A stretch of DNA of 64,000 nt, from positions 131,192 through 195,191 of the forward strand of contig MU623363.1 in the NCBI GenBank assembly GCA_025201765.1, read 5' to 3'. A program made the position numbers and the translations under genes. Source of the DNA: Daldinia sp. FL1419. Lineage: Eukaryota > Ascomycota > Sordariomycetes > Xylariales > Hypoxylaceae. The notes beneath the pieces were generated by a model, which worked only from the letters and a program-made list of their open reading frames with translations, did not search any database and had not been told where the DNA came from. Numbering within the stretch: position 1 is the first letter of the stretch; each line of letters starts with the position of its first letter. This document shows, piece after piece, positions 46,374-56,314 of the stretch.

Positions 46374-48149
46374 ATGGCCGAAAAGGTAGTCCAAGCCGAC
46401 CAAGCTCCCGTAGCAGGAGAACCTTGTTCTACGGAGAAGAATCTGATAAATTACGGAGCCCCGAACGTAAGTTCATGACAACATATGAGCATAGTGATGA
46501 TGTGCTAACTCATAATCAAGGTTCCCTTCTACACCCCCGTCCAAGATCCTCCTGCGGGGACCCCTTGGGATTTGCAGCCGGAAGGCTCCCTCTTTTCGCC
46601 TCTGAAGATCAATGGAATCGAGCTTCATAATCGCATTATCGTCTCTCCTATGTGCCAGTAAGAGTATATCTATAGTAGTATTATGGTCTAACCATGGAAC
46701 TAATCATGTCGATTATAGATACTCGGCAAGAGACGGGTATATGAGCATATGGCATCACGGTACGTGGTTCTAAAATCCCTCCCCCCTTTTCCCACTACAT
46801 CAAAAAACAATGGTTCATAATTAATTCAAGACATGATAACTTTATTCCTTCAGAAAAAACTGACCCTTGCCAACCTTAGTTCACCTCGGGAGTTTCGCAG
46901 CTAGAGGAGCAGGCTTAATCCTAACAGAAGCCACTGCCGTCTCCCCCGAAGGGCGCATCTCACCCCAAGATATCGGCTTATGGGACGACGGACACATCGG
47001 TCCATTGAAGCAAATCGTCGACTTCGCCCACAGCCAGGGCGTGAAGTTCGGCGTGCAGTTAGCCCACGCCGGGCGGAAAGCAAGTACCGTCGCACCGTGG
47101 ATTGATCGGAAGGCAGCGGCACGGGACTACGTAAGTGACTAGAATTCCTAGCGGGTGTAGTTGAATTAACTGAGATTTTTACTCAGTCGGAAGGATGGCC
47201 AAGCACGGTGGTCGCTCCATCTCCAGAGGCGTATAATGCGCAGACCCTTGTGCCTAAGGAGGCAACGAAGGAAGACATCGAAAAGTTCAAGAAAGACTGG
47301 GTCGCTGCTGTTCGGCGTGCCTTAAAGGCTGGTGTAGATGTATGTTCACCCTTCCTAACGCGCACAATGAATTGCCAGTAGGTATTTCTAACATGAAAGT
47401 AGGTTATAGAAGTCCACGGCGCGCGTAAGTTCCCAACACATAGAAATCCTCCCCCTTACCCAAACCTTCCGATGAAACCCGCCTAATCCCATCCTAGACG
47501 GCTACCTCCTGAACGAATTCCTCTCTCCCACATCCAACAAGCGCACCGACTCCTACGGCGGATCCTTCGCCAACCGCATCCGACTCTTCCTCGAGATCGT
47601 CGACCTCCTCAAAGCCGAAGTCCCAAGCACCTTCCCCATCTTCTGCCGCATCCCCGCCACAGACTACCTCGAGCACGACCCGACTCTCCCACAATGGACT
47701 CTCGCCGACGCCATCGCCCTCGCGAAAGAACTCGCCGCCCGCGGCGTGCACTTCCTCGACGTAACGGCCGGCGGCACCGACGCGCGCCAGAAAATCGCCG
47801 CTAGCCCGGGCTACCAGGTACCCCACGCCGAGGCCATCAAGAAGGCCGTCGCGGGCACGGGGACGCTGGTGGGTACCGTGGGGGAGATCACGTCCGGGAA
47901 ACAGGCCCAGGGGATCCTGGCCGCGAAGTCCGCGGACGCGGTGATTGTCGGGCGCGCGTTTCTGAAAGACCCGGATCTGGTGTGGCACTGGGCGGATGAG
48001 CTGGATTTGGATATCCACGTGGCCAGCCAATGTGAGTACTTGTCAATTCTACGAAGGGCGGCGTTGGGCGACTTGCTAATTTGTGCGTTTCCGCGGTAGA
48101 TGGTTGGGGCTTTGGCATGACGAGGCACCATAGACATAAGCGGCACTAA
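46374..48149 (+). CDS. Old Yellow Enzyme-type NADH:flavin oxidoreductase (YqjM-like)
   Basis: Eight exons: 46374-46466, 46521-46657, 46719-46759, 46880-47130, 47187-47339, 47403-47424, 47498-48031 and 48100-48149. All introns are GT-AG. The product is 426 aa, the normal length for the class. After a ~35-residue lead come LFSPLKINGIELHNRIIVSP and MCQYSARDGYMS, with the redox-tuning Cys at about residue 76. Then LILTEATAVSPEGRISP, FGVQLAHAGRKAS, the substrate-binding HGAHGYLLNEFLSP with its paired His residues, NKRTDSYGGS, and the FMN-phosphate segment DAVIVGRAFLKDPDLVW. The enzyme reduces activated C=C bonds of enones with NAD(P)H through FMN. Physiological substrate unknown. Exon 6 is only 22 nt yet carries the start of the active-site motif. 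The tail ends in RHHRHKRH. Confidence 0.91.
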
Positions 48150-48617
48150 TTCTCCAACTATGTAAGATTCGGGCCTTAGGTATTGCCTATCGAAGGCATA
48201 TAGGGGAAATCGGGTATATCCCGGGGACTTTTCCTATGTCCTTAGGTGGTCATGAATACCCGTCAGGTTTTCTTCTCTTGGGTGCGTGGGATGTACAGTC
48301 CTCATGGTATACCTTCACTTCGCAGCTCTCGTGCAGCACCAAGAGGGTCATTTCTAACACGTTCGCCACACTTCTCTAGCTAATATTTGCAGAGAAGCCT
48401 CATAATCCGAGCTTAGAGAATATCTAGTATAAAACCCGCCATTCAAGCGGATTCCTAACCCGTCCCAAGGACTTTTTCCCTGAAAGACAGATACAATCAA
48501 CGATACTGCCGTGATAGCGTCATGCTGTGCCAATCCAACCACCTTATAATATCTATAAGCATCCCTTCACCGGTTACCCCCGTAATATAACGAACGCATA
48601 CACCGTATTCATACCTT
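48150..48617. other. Convergent intergenic region
   Basis: About 470 bp between two stops. No feature recognised. Confidence 0.4.
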
Positions 48618-50243
48618 TTAAGGCGGGCAGGACTGTGCTCTCTTTTTATCTTCCTTGTAGCTCTCTCGCAAAGGGACTTGAACGCTATACTTCGGTCTAA
48701 TCGAATTCATGAGTCGATGCGTCATTCCTTTCCCTTCCTCTTCCTCCTCCTCTTCCTTGGTATATTTCCTTAATTTTCTCGAAGTCTTCAACGCGCTCCA
48801 ATGGGCCTTCTCCGATTTTACTTTTATCTTGTAGTCGTCTTGATGCTTTTTGGGCCTCCTTAGTTTGGGCGACTTTGACTTCCGTCTACCCAATGCTTTC
48901 GGTGCCGCTTCCATGCTCATAGCATTGTCAAATCGCACTTTCGTTCTAATGCATACCTTTTTAATCCACTTCCTGAACTTAAACTTGTGAATTCGTTGGA
49001 CAAGAGTAGCGGAAGATCCATTGGATTCCATTGAAGCAGAGGCCGTTTTATGTTTCTCTAAAGGAGGCGAAAACCGAGGGATCCGGGACCGCCGATGAGC
49101 ATCTCGCCCAATAGCCGCGGGCATGGTATTATAGACGTGGCTTTGTGCACCCCAGTGTATCTTTCTAGGAACGTGCGTTGGACACGTTTCTGTGCTCTGA
49201 CGGAGGCAGTCTCTAGATCCTGTATGACTCGATCGGCATGGGAATTCCTCCTCGGATGAGCTGGTGCGAGAAGACGGAATCTCGGGATAGCTACCTCCAT
49301 AGATGGCAGAGGTACTCGATACCTGACCATCTAATGCAGGCAAAATGTCTCTCTGAACCACATCTCGGATTTCCTGCTTGGCCGTAGAAAAGTGATCGCT
49401 ATCGCGGCAGGCCCTCGAGATCTTACTCGGCCGTTCTGGTGGACAACAGGTAGAGGCAACATCCGACAATGGTGGTTTTGGGGTATGGACTCTACTCGCT
49501 GTTCTCGTATCAGTATCAGAAATCCCGCCAGCCGCAGCCAATTCCTCCATCAGGCATTTGCCAGCTTTACTACTCGGTACTAAGGCATCGTTCGTCGACG
49601 TGCTGCATTTGCTTGGGGGGGTTCCTGATGGATATTTGCCGTAGCGAGATATTTCGGCTATGAAATCTTCCGTCCAAGGATTCATTGGCGGCGAGTGGGA
49701 ATGATCCGGTGGAGAACGGATACCCTCGGAGGGATAAGATGACGAGGTGCTACGAGTTCTTTCAAGCGAGGTTGGCGAATCATTATTATCCGAAGTACTC
49801 CCCCCCGAGGGCTTGACATGTTCTTGGTCGTCAAATGGATTACTTATGATGTGCTCTTGCAGTGCTTCCTCTAGCGATGCCCTTTGCTCAGGGGAGACTT
49901 GCGGGATAGCACCTAACAGTGACAGAGCAGCTCTGTCAATATGGCTAAGCTTATCTCCATCACGCCCTGCCAGTATAGATCTAGTACTCGGTGCCAAGTT
50001 TTCAATGCAAGAAAAGGGACGCTGGTCATTCCTAGTACGAGTGTCGTTGGTTTCTTCGATGCTTAGACGATTCTCGTCCTTCTCGAATAAATTCGCGAAC
50101 GCTGCAGAGATATTTGAGCGCCGACGAGTAATCCTATCGCCGATATGTATGGTAGGGAATCTGGTGCGATAGCCTGGGTCACTGTCTTTGGATTTTTCAC
50201 GAGTGAAAGCCCTACTGGGTAAAGACCATCTGTGCATCGACAT
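48618..50243 (-). CDS. Ser/Arg-rich hypothetical protein
   Basis: Single exon, 541 aa, ATG at the complement of 50241-50243. Not recognised. The N-terminal half is Ser/Thr/Pro-rich and probably disordered. It contains DRAALSLLGAIPQVSPEQRA, a short conserved-looking helical patch, followed by ISNPFDDQEHVKPS. The C-terminal ~130 residues are strongly basic: VQRIHKFKFRKWIKKVCIRT, then a KSKSPKLRRPKKHQDDYKIK stretch and YTKEEEEEEEGKG. The basic clusters could be nuclear localisation signals. There is no membrane segment. The frame is intact over 1.6 kb, so it is probably a real gene. Function unknown. Confidence 0.7.
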   Translation of the reverse strand: MSMHRWSLPSRAFTREKSKDSDPGYRTRFPTIHIGDRITRRRSNISAAFANLFEKDENRLSIEETNDTRTRNDQRPFSCIENLAPSTRSILAGRDGDKLSHIDRAALSLLGAIPQVSPEQRASLEEALQEHIISNPFDDQEHVKPSGGSTSDNNDSPTSLERTRSTSSSYPSEGIRSPPDHSHSPPMNPWTEDFIAEISRYGKYPSGTPPSKCSTSTNDALVPSSKAGKCLMEELAAAGGISDTDTRTASRVHTPKPPLSDVASTCCPPERPSKISRACRDSDHFSTAKQEIRDVVQRDILPALDGQVSSTSAIYGGSYPEIPSSRTSSSEEEFPCRSSHTGSRDCLRQSTETCPTHVPRKIHWGAQSHVYNTMPAAIGRDAHRRSRIPRFSPPLEKHKTASASMESNGSSATLVQRIHKFKFRKWIKKVCIRTKVRFDNAMSMEAAPKALGRRKSKSPKLRRPKKHQDDYKIKVKSEKAHWSALKTSRKLRKYTKEEEEEEEGKGMTHRLMNSIRPKYSVQVPLRESYKEDKKRAQSCPP

Positions 50244-51440
50244 GGTAGTAGGGTGGCCTGGAATTGTTCTTTGGACGTATTAATACACCTAAGACGTTCT
50301 ATAATACTTCAACTTATAATGGTACTCGAATTCCGATGAATAAAATGACGGCTACTAGTATTAAAGCAGCTCTATAATTGAAGAGAATATATGACCACGA
50401 AACTACACCAATGTGTATTTTTACTCATGCGTAGGTGGTTGCGACTTGATTTTCTAAGGGTCTCATCCATCATGCCTTCTTCAACACCCAGAATGCAACC
50501 TTAGGAAGCTATGACAGTAGCGTTATAAGGAATGCGTAAGAACTATATTTGCAAGGGCAGTTACCTTTTTCTTTGGACATTTAGGTAAATTGTTACCAAC
50601 TCTAGACTCAGGAAAGATCACCCAAGTCTAGATGCGAAGAGAAGAAGAGAAAAAGAGAGGAAAATATGTGGTCGTCTATGGAATCGAACCGCAGGGCCTA
50701 AGGGACATTCACCACTATGTCCACCCACAACGCAGGAGGAGATGAAAGTGTCCCTTAGGCCGTACCAACACGACCTTTTATCTGTTTGTTTAAAGGTGAA
50801 ACCACGTAGTATGTACGATTATCCGTATAGGGTACCTGGATCATCTCTGGGTATGGGTGGTTTGTTGAAGGGAAAAAGGAAGAGAGAGTAACGAGCGGGA
50901 GGAGGTCGTTTATATACTTGACGCCCAGCTGATTATGAAGCGTGTGATCCACTGGCGAGCACGGAGCTCTACGATATCGTTTCACTATATAAGTAAGTCT
51001 CCGAACGGAGATGTACTAATATTTAGAAGGGGGCCGGTTTGGTAGGTAGAGAGTTTCCGCTTTGTGGTTTTGTAGAGTTTATTGGGGGAGAAACGTAAAA
51101 GGGGGGAGGTAGGTACCTAGGTACCCGGGTACCCGCGATAAGTGGATGCTTGGAAGTGAGGCCCTTTTTAAACAGGTACTATGGTTAGTTGCATAGTAAA
51201 TAAGATAAAATAAAATAAGATAACGTTAGTAAATGATGTCACGATATCGCACCATAAAAGAAGCCGCAGGTGCAAACAACTTGCTTTTACGTTGAAATTG
51301 AATGCACGAAACCTTATCACTCACTTGCCTTCCACTCAAAGTATCACCTGTTCAAATCTTTACCGTTTTAGTTCAATTTCGGAAGTCATGTTGCAGGTTT
51401 TACTCGGGCATACTCGTAAGACTCGCACCGGTCCGTAGTT
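50244..51440. other. Divergent intergenic region with hairpin element
   Basis: About 1.2 kb serving both flanking genes as promoter space. It contains the hairpin described separately (50670-50775), a TACCTAGGTA palindrome at 51114-51123 inside a longer GGTAC-rich run, and short ATAAAATA repeats near 51200. Confidence 0.5.
50670..50775. repeat. Imperfect inverted repeat with a tRNA-type B box on the minus strand
   Basis: A perfect 13-bp inverted repeat, GGCCTAAGGGACA (50695-50707) and TGTCCCTTAGGCC (50749-50761), encloses a 41-nt loop. An outer 6-bp pair, GGTCGT/ACGACC, lies at about 50670-50675 and 50770-50775. On the minus strand the left flank reads GGTTCGATTCC, an exact Pol III B-box match. 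Upstream of it GACA-TAGTGGTGAA-TGTC can form a D-arm. The spacing is about 13 nt too short for a complete tRNA, so it may be a tRNA-derived relic or small foldback element. Confidence 0.5.
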
Positions 51441-53975
51441 ATGAGATCCATCCGGAGATCTCAACTAATAGCAATTTGCTATGCACGACATTTTAGCAGA
51501 CTATTCCATGGAACCTCTCGATTAGTCTTGCCGCTGATCCGTAGCGGCGCTTCCAGACTTACTTCTGGTAGATCATCCCAATTGCAGCAAAGCCAATTCC
51601 CGCGTGGTTTTTTTAGTTCCCCGAAACAGCAAGAGAGGGAGACCGGTGTTGGTAAAGGCTCCCTTACAGTCGCGCCCGTGGCTTTACTTCTTTCAGGAGG
51701 TTTACTTATATACTCGCTCTATCCAGACGAAGAATTCCGCCAAGCCCGACGTGCTGATCAGGCCAAGAAGAACAATCCTAAAAATGTCCAAGACGATTCT
51801 CGGCATCAGGCTGAGGAGACCGCCTGGTCGGCCTTCACCCGCCGGTTTGAAGACTTTTCAAATGTCACCGACATTGAATGGTCTACAATTTCTGATCGCA
51901 TTGTCGATTTGATCCTTCCTGACTGGTCCAAGGCTATCCCCGCCCAGATTCGTAAACTCCAGCGTGAGCTTTCTATGGCAGATGGGTCGCTGGCTAAACA
52001 GATATGGCAAGAGGCTCACGACCCTTTTATTCACCCTGAAATCCAGTACTCCGCCAAGGTTCGCGTCTCAGATGAACTCTGTGACCAAGAAAAGGAGTAC
52101 TTGTCTCGTCGAAAGAAAATCGCGACAGCAGCATTAGCCAGGTATCTTGGCTTAGACGAGAAGGATATCAATCCCGATGATGTTCCCACTATAGCCATGT
52201 GCGGTTCCGGTGGTGGCTTAAGAGCCTTAGTCGCAGGCACAGGCTCGCTCCTCGCTACTCAGGAAGACGGGCTATTCGACTGCATAACGTATACTTCAGG
52301 AGTCAGCGGTTCATGTTGGATGCAAGCTCTGTACCACTCATCTCTGGCTAATTGCCAGTTCGATCGCGTCGTTGACCACTTGAAAGCAAGACTAGGGGTC
52401 CATATCGCATATCCTCCCGCTGCATTTTCGTCCGTGACATCCTCTCCCACTAACAAGCTACTCCTAAGCAGTCTAGTAGAAAAGTTGACGGGAGACCCCA
52501 AAGCGAATTTTGGGTTAGTCGATGTATATGGTATTTTATTAGCAGCAAGGCTCTTAGTACCGAAAGGCGAGCTTGGTGTCAACGAGCGAGACTTCAAACT
52601 CTCTAACCAGAGAGAATATATCAAATACGGACAGAATCCTATGCCAATTTACACCGCAGTTCGCCACGAGATCCCCGATATAGTCGGTAAGGTTTCAAAA
52701 AGCAGCATCGCTGGCTCGGACCAAGCGAAAGAGCTTGCAAAGCAGGAAGCGTGGTTCCAATGGTTTGAATTAACCCCTTACGAATTTTTCTGCGAGGAAT
52801 TCAACGCCGGAATCCCAACTTGGGCCCTCGGGCGGCGGTTTAACAACGGAAGAGACGTACCCCCAGAAGGGAACGACTTCCATTTGCCGGAATTGCGTAT
52901 GCCCATTATGATGGGTATTTTTGGAAGTGCTTTTTGCGCGACTCTTAGCCACTACTATCGCGAAATTCGCCCCCTTGTAAGGAGGTTGACCGGATTCGCT
53001 ACGGTCGATGAGATGATCTACGGCTATAATGAAGATTTGGAAAAAGTCCACCCGATTGATCCAGCACAAATACCTAATTTTACGTATAATATGGAAGGCA
53101 AGCTACGGTTTACGACACCGACCACTATATACAATAATGAGTATATACAGTTAATGGATGCTGGCATGTCGAATAATTTACCCATCTACCCTCTACTTCG
53201 ACCTGGTCGAGATGTCGATATCATCGTGGCATTTGACGCTTCTGCAGATGTCAAAACAGATAACTGGTTGTCAGTAGCAGACGGATATGCACGTCAAAGA
53301 GGTGTAAAGGGTTGGCCTGTTGGTGTTGGATGGCCGAGGGAAAAGGACTCGGCGCAAAAGATTGAACAGCAGCTCGAGGCGGCCCAAGCGGACTCTCCAG
53401 CAGATGCGGCGACAAAAGTACAAGAAGCAAAACAAGTCCAGGAGATGAAACACCAGACCCAGAACCCTAACTCAGGCAAAGAGAAACCTGAAGAGCCAAG
53501 CGCTAAAACAAAGCATGACGTATCGCATCCCGAGGACTCGGACTTGGGCTATTGTACGGTCTGGGTGGGCACGACCGAGGAGCGATCATCGGAACCGCCT
53601 CCACCTACAAAGGCAAAAGCGCTTACGGACGATGCGCTATCGTGGCAGTTGATGGAGCCTAGTGCGGGTATTACCGTCGTGTATTTACCATTCCTAGCGA
53701 ATCCGAAGGTTGATGGCGTGAATCCGGCCGTAAGCGACTACATGAGCACTTGGAACTTTGTCTATACGCCGGAGCAGGTCGATAAGGTTGTGGCGCTTGC
53801 GCGCGCTAATTACGACGAGGGTAAAGAGCGCATCCGCCGTTGCGTACGTGCTGTGTACGAGCGTAAGAAGAAACTGCGCGAGGAAGGTGAGGCTGCGGCT
53901 AAGAAAGAGACGTATAGGCGCTTGGTGCGCATGGGCATAGCGGATAGACTAGGGGAAGGGGATCATTTTAGCTAA
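51441..53975 (+). CDS. cPLA2-like phospholipase with mitochondrial-type N-terminus
   Basis: Single exon, 844 aa from ATG 51441. The N-terminal ~60 residues are Arg/Ser-rich and lack acidic residues (MRSIRRSQLIAICYARHFSR...), typical of a mitochondrial presequence. A hydrophobic stretch LTVAPVALLLSGGLLIYSLY (about 75-94) could be an inner-membrane anchor. The PLA2c catalytic domain follows: oxyanion-hole GSGGGLRAL (255-262), nucleophile Ser289 in SGVSGS, and catalytic Asp573 in LMDAGMSNNLPIYPLL, forming the Ser/Asp dyad of group IV phospholipases. There is no N-terminal C2 domain. A Gln/Glu/Lys-rich insert lies at about 640-690. The family hydrolyses the sn-2 or sn-1 acyl ester of phospholipids or lysophospholipids. 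Mitochondrial localisation is inferred from the N-terminus. Confidence 0.88.
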   Translation: MRSIRRSQLIAICYARHFSRLFHGTSRLVLPLIRSGASRLTSGRSSQLQQSQFPRGFFSSPKQQERETGVGKGSLTVAPVALLLSGGLLIYSLYPDEEFRQARRADQAKKNNPKNVQDDSRHQAEETAWSAFTRRFEDFSNVTDIEWSTISDRIVDLILPDWSKAIPAQIRKLQRELSMADGSLAKQIWQEAHDPFIHPEIQYSAKVRVSDELCDQEKEYLSRRKKIATAALARYLGLDEKDINPDDVPTIAMCGSGGGLRALVAGTGSLLATQEDGLFDCITYTSGVSGSCWMQALYHSSLANCQFDRVVDHLKARLGVHIAYPPAAFSSVTSSPTNKLLLSSLVEKLTGDPKANFGLVDVYGILLAARLLVPKGELGVNERDFKLSNQREYIKYGQNPMPIYTAVRHEIPDIVGKVSKSSIAGSDQAKELAKQEAWFQWFELTPYEFFCEEFNAGIPTWALGRRFNNGRDVPPEGNDFHLPELRMPIMMGIFGSAFCATLSHYYREIRPLVRRLTGFATVDEMIYGYNEDLEKVHPIDPAQIPNFTYNMEGKLRFTTPTTIYNNEYIQLMDAGMSNNLPIYPLLRPGRDVDIIVAFDASADVKTDNWLSVADGYARQRGVKGWPVGVGWPREKDSAQKIEQQLEAAQADSPADAATKVQEAKQVQEMKHQTQNPNSGKEKPEEPSAKTKHDVSHPEDSDLGYCTVWVGTTEERSSEPPPPTKAKALTDDALSWQLMEPSAGITVVYLPFLANPKVDGVNPAVSDYMSTWNFVYTPEQVDKVVALARANYDEGKERIRRCVRAVYERKKKLREEGEAAAKKETYRRLVRMGIADRLGEGDHFS

Positions 53976-54516
53976 TGTGCTACGTGAAACCAGTGTGTTA
54001 ACCAACAAATTCCCCTCTTTGTTTCTATCGCTTTTGTATACTTCTTCCATGTACATCATATATACACTACCTACCGGTTAGATAGACGGGGAAGGACACA
54101 CATATAAACGGATATAGAAAAACTAAGGGACGCTTGATACCCTCGAATTAAAGTCATGCAAAGTAGATATTTACACTCGGCCGAAGAGTGGTTGTGGGTG
54201 GTGCTGTCTTCGTATGTTCTACATGGGCCATCTATGCTCGCGGCTTTGGAATATAGTACAATGATACCTCACATAGTAGGTAATGCCGGCCCCTTGAATC
54301 CACCCTCACGAGTTCCGTAGCAGCTAGGTATCATCATCCCTTATTTACTTTTCCTCCCGCGTAATGATTCCCCTCCGGTGCCATTATCCCGTAACGAATT
54401 TTTTGGTAAGATCATTCTCTTTCCGTAGCGGATAATCCGGTACGCGCAACTTCTCGGCGTAGAGTAGGTTTTTTTTCTTTTTTTCCTTTAAACCCCCTTC
54501 CGAGACCGGAGTTTTT
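53976..54516. other. Convergent intergenic region
   Basis: About 540 bp between two stops. T-rich tract at 54466-54485. No gene. Confidence 0.4.
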
Positions 54517-55788
54517 TTACGATATAACTTCACCGATATCAACGTAAGCCGGCTTATACGGGGCGGCACCCTCCATGAATGCATCGCTCGGCATCGCGGT
54601 GTCGACCGGGCTATATAGGTACCACGCCTTTAGCGCGTTGATGGCGGCGGCTATCCTCGCGTCGTCGAGACTACTGGCTGCGCCCTCGCCTAGCAGATCT
54701 CGCCCACTGTAGATACCCACCACGAAGACGGGCGTCCTGCTCAGACGACCCGTCTCGCTTAACAATCTCGCCACCGGGGGGTCGAAGTTCTCCCTCGCGC
54801 AGAGTTTTACCAGCTCCCTTGCGGGCGTCTTAAACTGGAACATATTGGAGAGGTCCAGCGTCCGCGAGAGGACGTGCGCTTTGACGAAGGCCTTGGCGGC
54901 GTCCCGCCCGCAGTGCAGGTAGATAGCACCGACCACCGCGCGCACAAAGTTAGCGTGCGCATTCCCCGCCGGGTTATCCACAACTAGGTTTTTTGTGTTC
55001 CTGCCCGCGCTGACCTCGGGCGAAACGCCTTCCTCTGAATCCTCCTGCTTCGGCTTCGTTACCATTTCGCCGAATGCGTCGTCATACAGGACTGAACTGC
55101 TCAGACCCCGGCGCCACCGGTACTTTTCGATCTCCTTGGCTTCGGCACGCACGTAGCCCCACTTGCTCATCATGACCGTAGGCTTGTTCTGCGAAAATTG
55201 CAGCAGACCCGGGTCTACTTCCTCGCCGGGCGCGGCGGCCGCTTCTACACCCCAGGTGCGGGCGATCTGGTGTAGGGCGGGCACGCCGGTGTAGCCCTTC
55301 ATGGAGGAGAAGAGAATGGCCATGGGAAGGCGAGGGTACCGGGTGATGAGGAACTCCGAGGTATGGTACTGGAGGACGGATGCGCCCACAAATGCAAGAT
55401 TCGCATTGTTGAAGCGGGGGTCTGCGTCGGCGGAGGGATCTATAAGAGCGCGGGCGAGAGTCTGTAAAGGGATTTTAGAGGAGAGAAAGAGTCGCGCGTG
55501 TAGAGCGGCAAGTTTGGCCGAGTATAGGGCTCGCTCCGGAGGTGGGGATGGTAAAGGTACTATGCGGTCCTCTTCCGGTGGTAATATAGGTGTCTTCTCA
55601 ACATCGTTTACATCCTCTAGGGTGGCCTCTGATTCTGTCGTCTGCCATCTCCTTTGGCAACATAGAGGAGCCTGTAATCTAGAAGTTTGGGCGGCGGCTC
55701 GGCATATCCTTGTCGAATTAGGTGGTGGCCTCGCGGGCGTTGTAGAGAGTAATTGACTCGATAACCTGTGCAATCTTATTCTCTTCAT
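54517..55788 (-). CDS. MRPL3: Mitochondrial large ribosomal subunit protein mL44 (MRPL3)
   Basis: Single exon, 423 aa, ATG at the complement of 55786-55788. The N-terminal ~50 residues are Arg/Ser-rich (a presequence ending near QRRWQTTES). The RNase III-like domain (about 90-320) includes NNANLAFVGASVLQYHTSEF and NFVRAVVGAIYLHCGRDAAK. The catalytic acidic signature of active RNase III is altered, as expected for mL44. The C-terminal dsRNA-binding-like domain starts around TPARELVKLCARENFDPPVA and ends with the EGAASSLDDARIAAAINALK helix. The protein binds 21S rRNA at the surface of the mitoribosome. It is head-to-head with the UPF0495 gene, also a mitochondrial protein, across 526 bp. Confidence 0.92.
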   Translation of the reverse strand: MKRIRLHRLSSQLLSTTPARPPPNSTRICRAAAQTSRLQAPLCCQRRWQTTESEATLEDVNDVEKTPILPPEEDRIVPLPSPPPERALYSAKLAALHARLFLSSKIPLQTLARALIDPSADADPRFNNANLAFVGASVLQYHTSEFLITRYPRLPMAILFSSMKGYTGVPALHQIARTWGVEAAAAPGEEVDPGLLQFSQNKPTVMMSKWGYVRAEAKEIEKYRWRRGLSSSVLYDDAFGEMVTKPKQEDSEEGVSPEVSAGRNTKNLVVDNPAGNAHANFVRAVVGAIYLHCGRDAAKAFVKAHVLSRTLDLSNMFQFKTPARELVKLCARENFDPPVARLLSETGRLSRTPVFVVGIYSGRDLLGEGAASSLDDARIAAAINALKAWYLYSPVDTAMPSDAFMEGAAPYKPAYVDIGEVIS

Positions 55789-56314
55789 TTTGGATAGCCC
55801 AGATCACCTCATGCCAACGCACTGGGCGGGTTGAGACACGACACGGTTGGCGGGTAATAAAACAATTGCTTGTAAGTGGTCTCGTGTCTTGTCTGCTAAA
55901 GAAAAAGTTTCTGTGAATTGAAGCTACGGCCGATTAACCAGGGACCAATGATTAGACGCCGTGCACGTGCCACCCTAGGTAATCGCCCGGCGTCCCGTTG
56001 AACCTTAGATAGTCGGTATAACAATTACCCCTCCCGAGCACCAATCAATCGAATCTTAATTCTGGATCGCTCAACGTCCTCCAACCTAAGGTTAGGTTAG
56101 GTAATCTAGCAGTCTAGGTACTAAGGTAATGCACTAACCAGGCTGCCAGGTAATTATTCGATGCAAGGCGTGCCTTTATCATGCTATCAATTCAATCGTT
56201 GTATCACTGTAGCCGAACGCTTTAAACCGCAACCTTCCCGACGTACAAACACCCAATCCCAATCTATCCCAATTGACCGCATACAAGAATTTGTTCGTCG
56301 CACAACCGGACAAG
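55789..56314. promoter_or_regulatory. Shared divergent promoter of two mitochondrial-protein genes
   Basis: 526 bp between the start codons of mL44 (-) and the UPF0495-type gene (+). A direct run CTAAGGTTAGGTTAGGTAA lies near 56087-56105. An ATG-initiated open frame at 56161 runs into the first exon region but is not conserved in content and is treated as leader. Confidence 0.5.
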
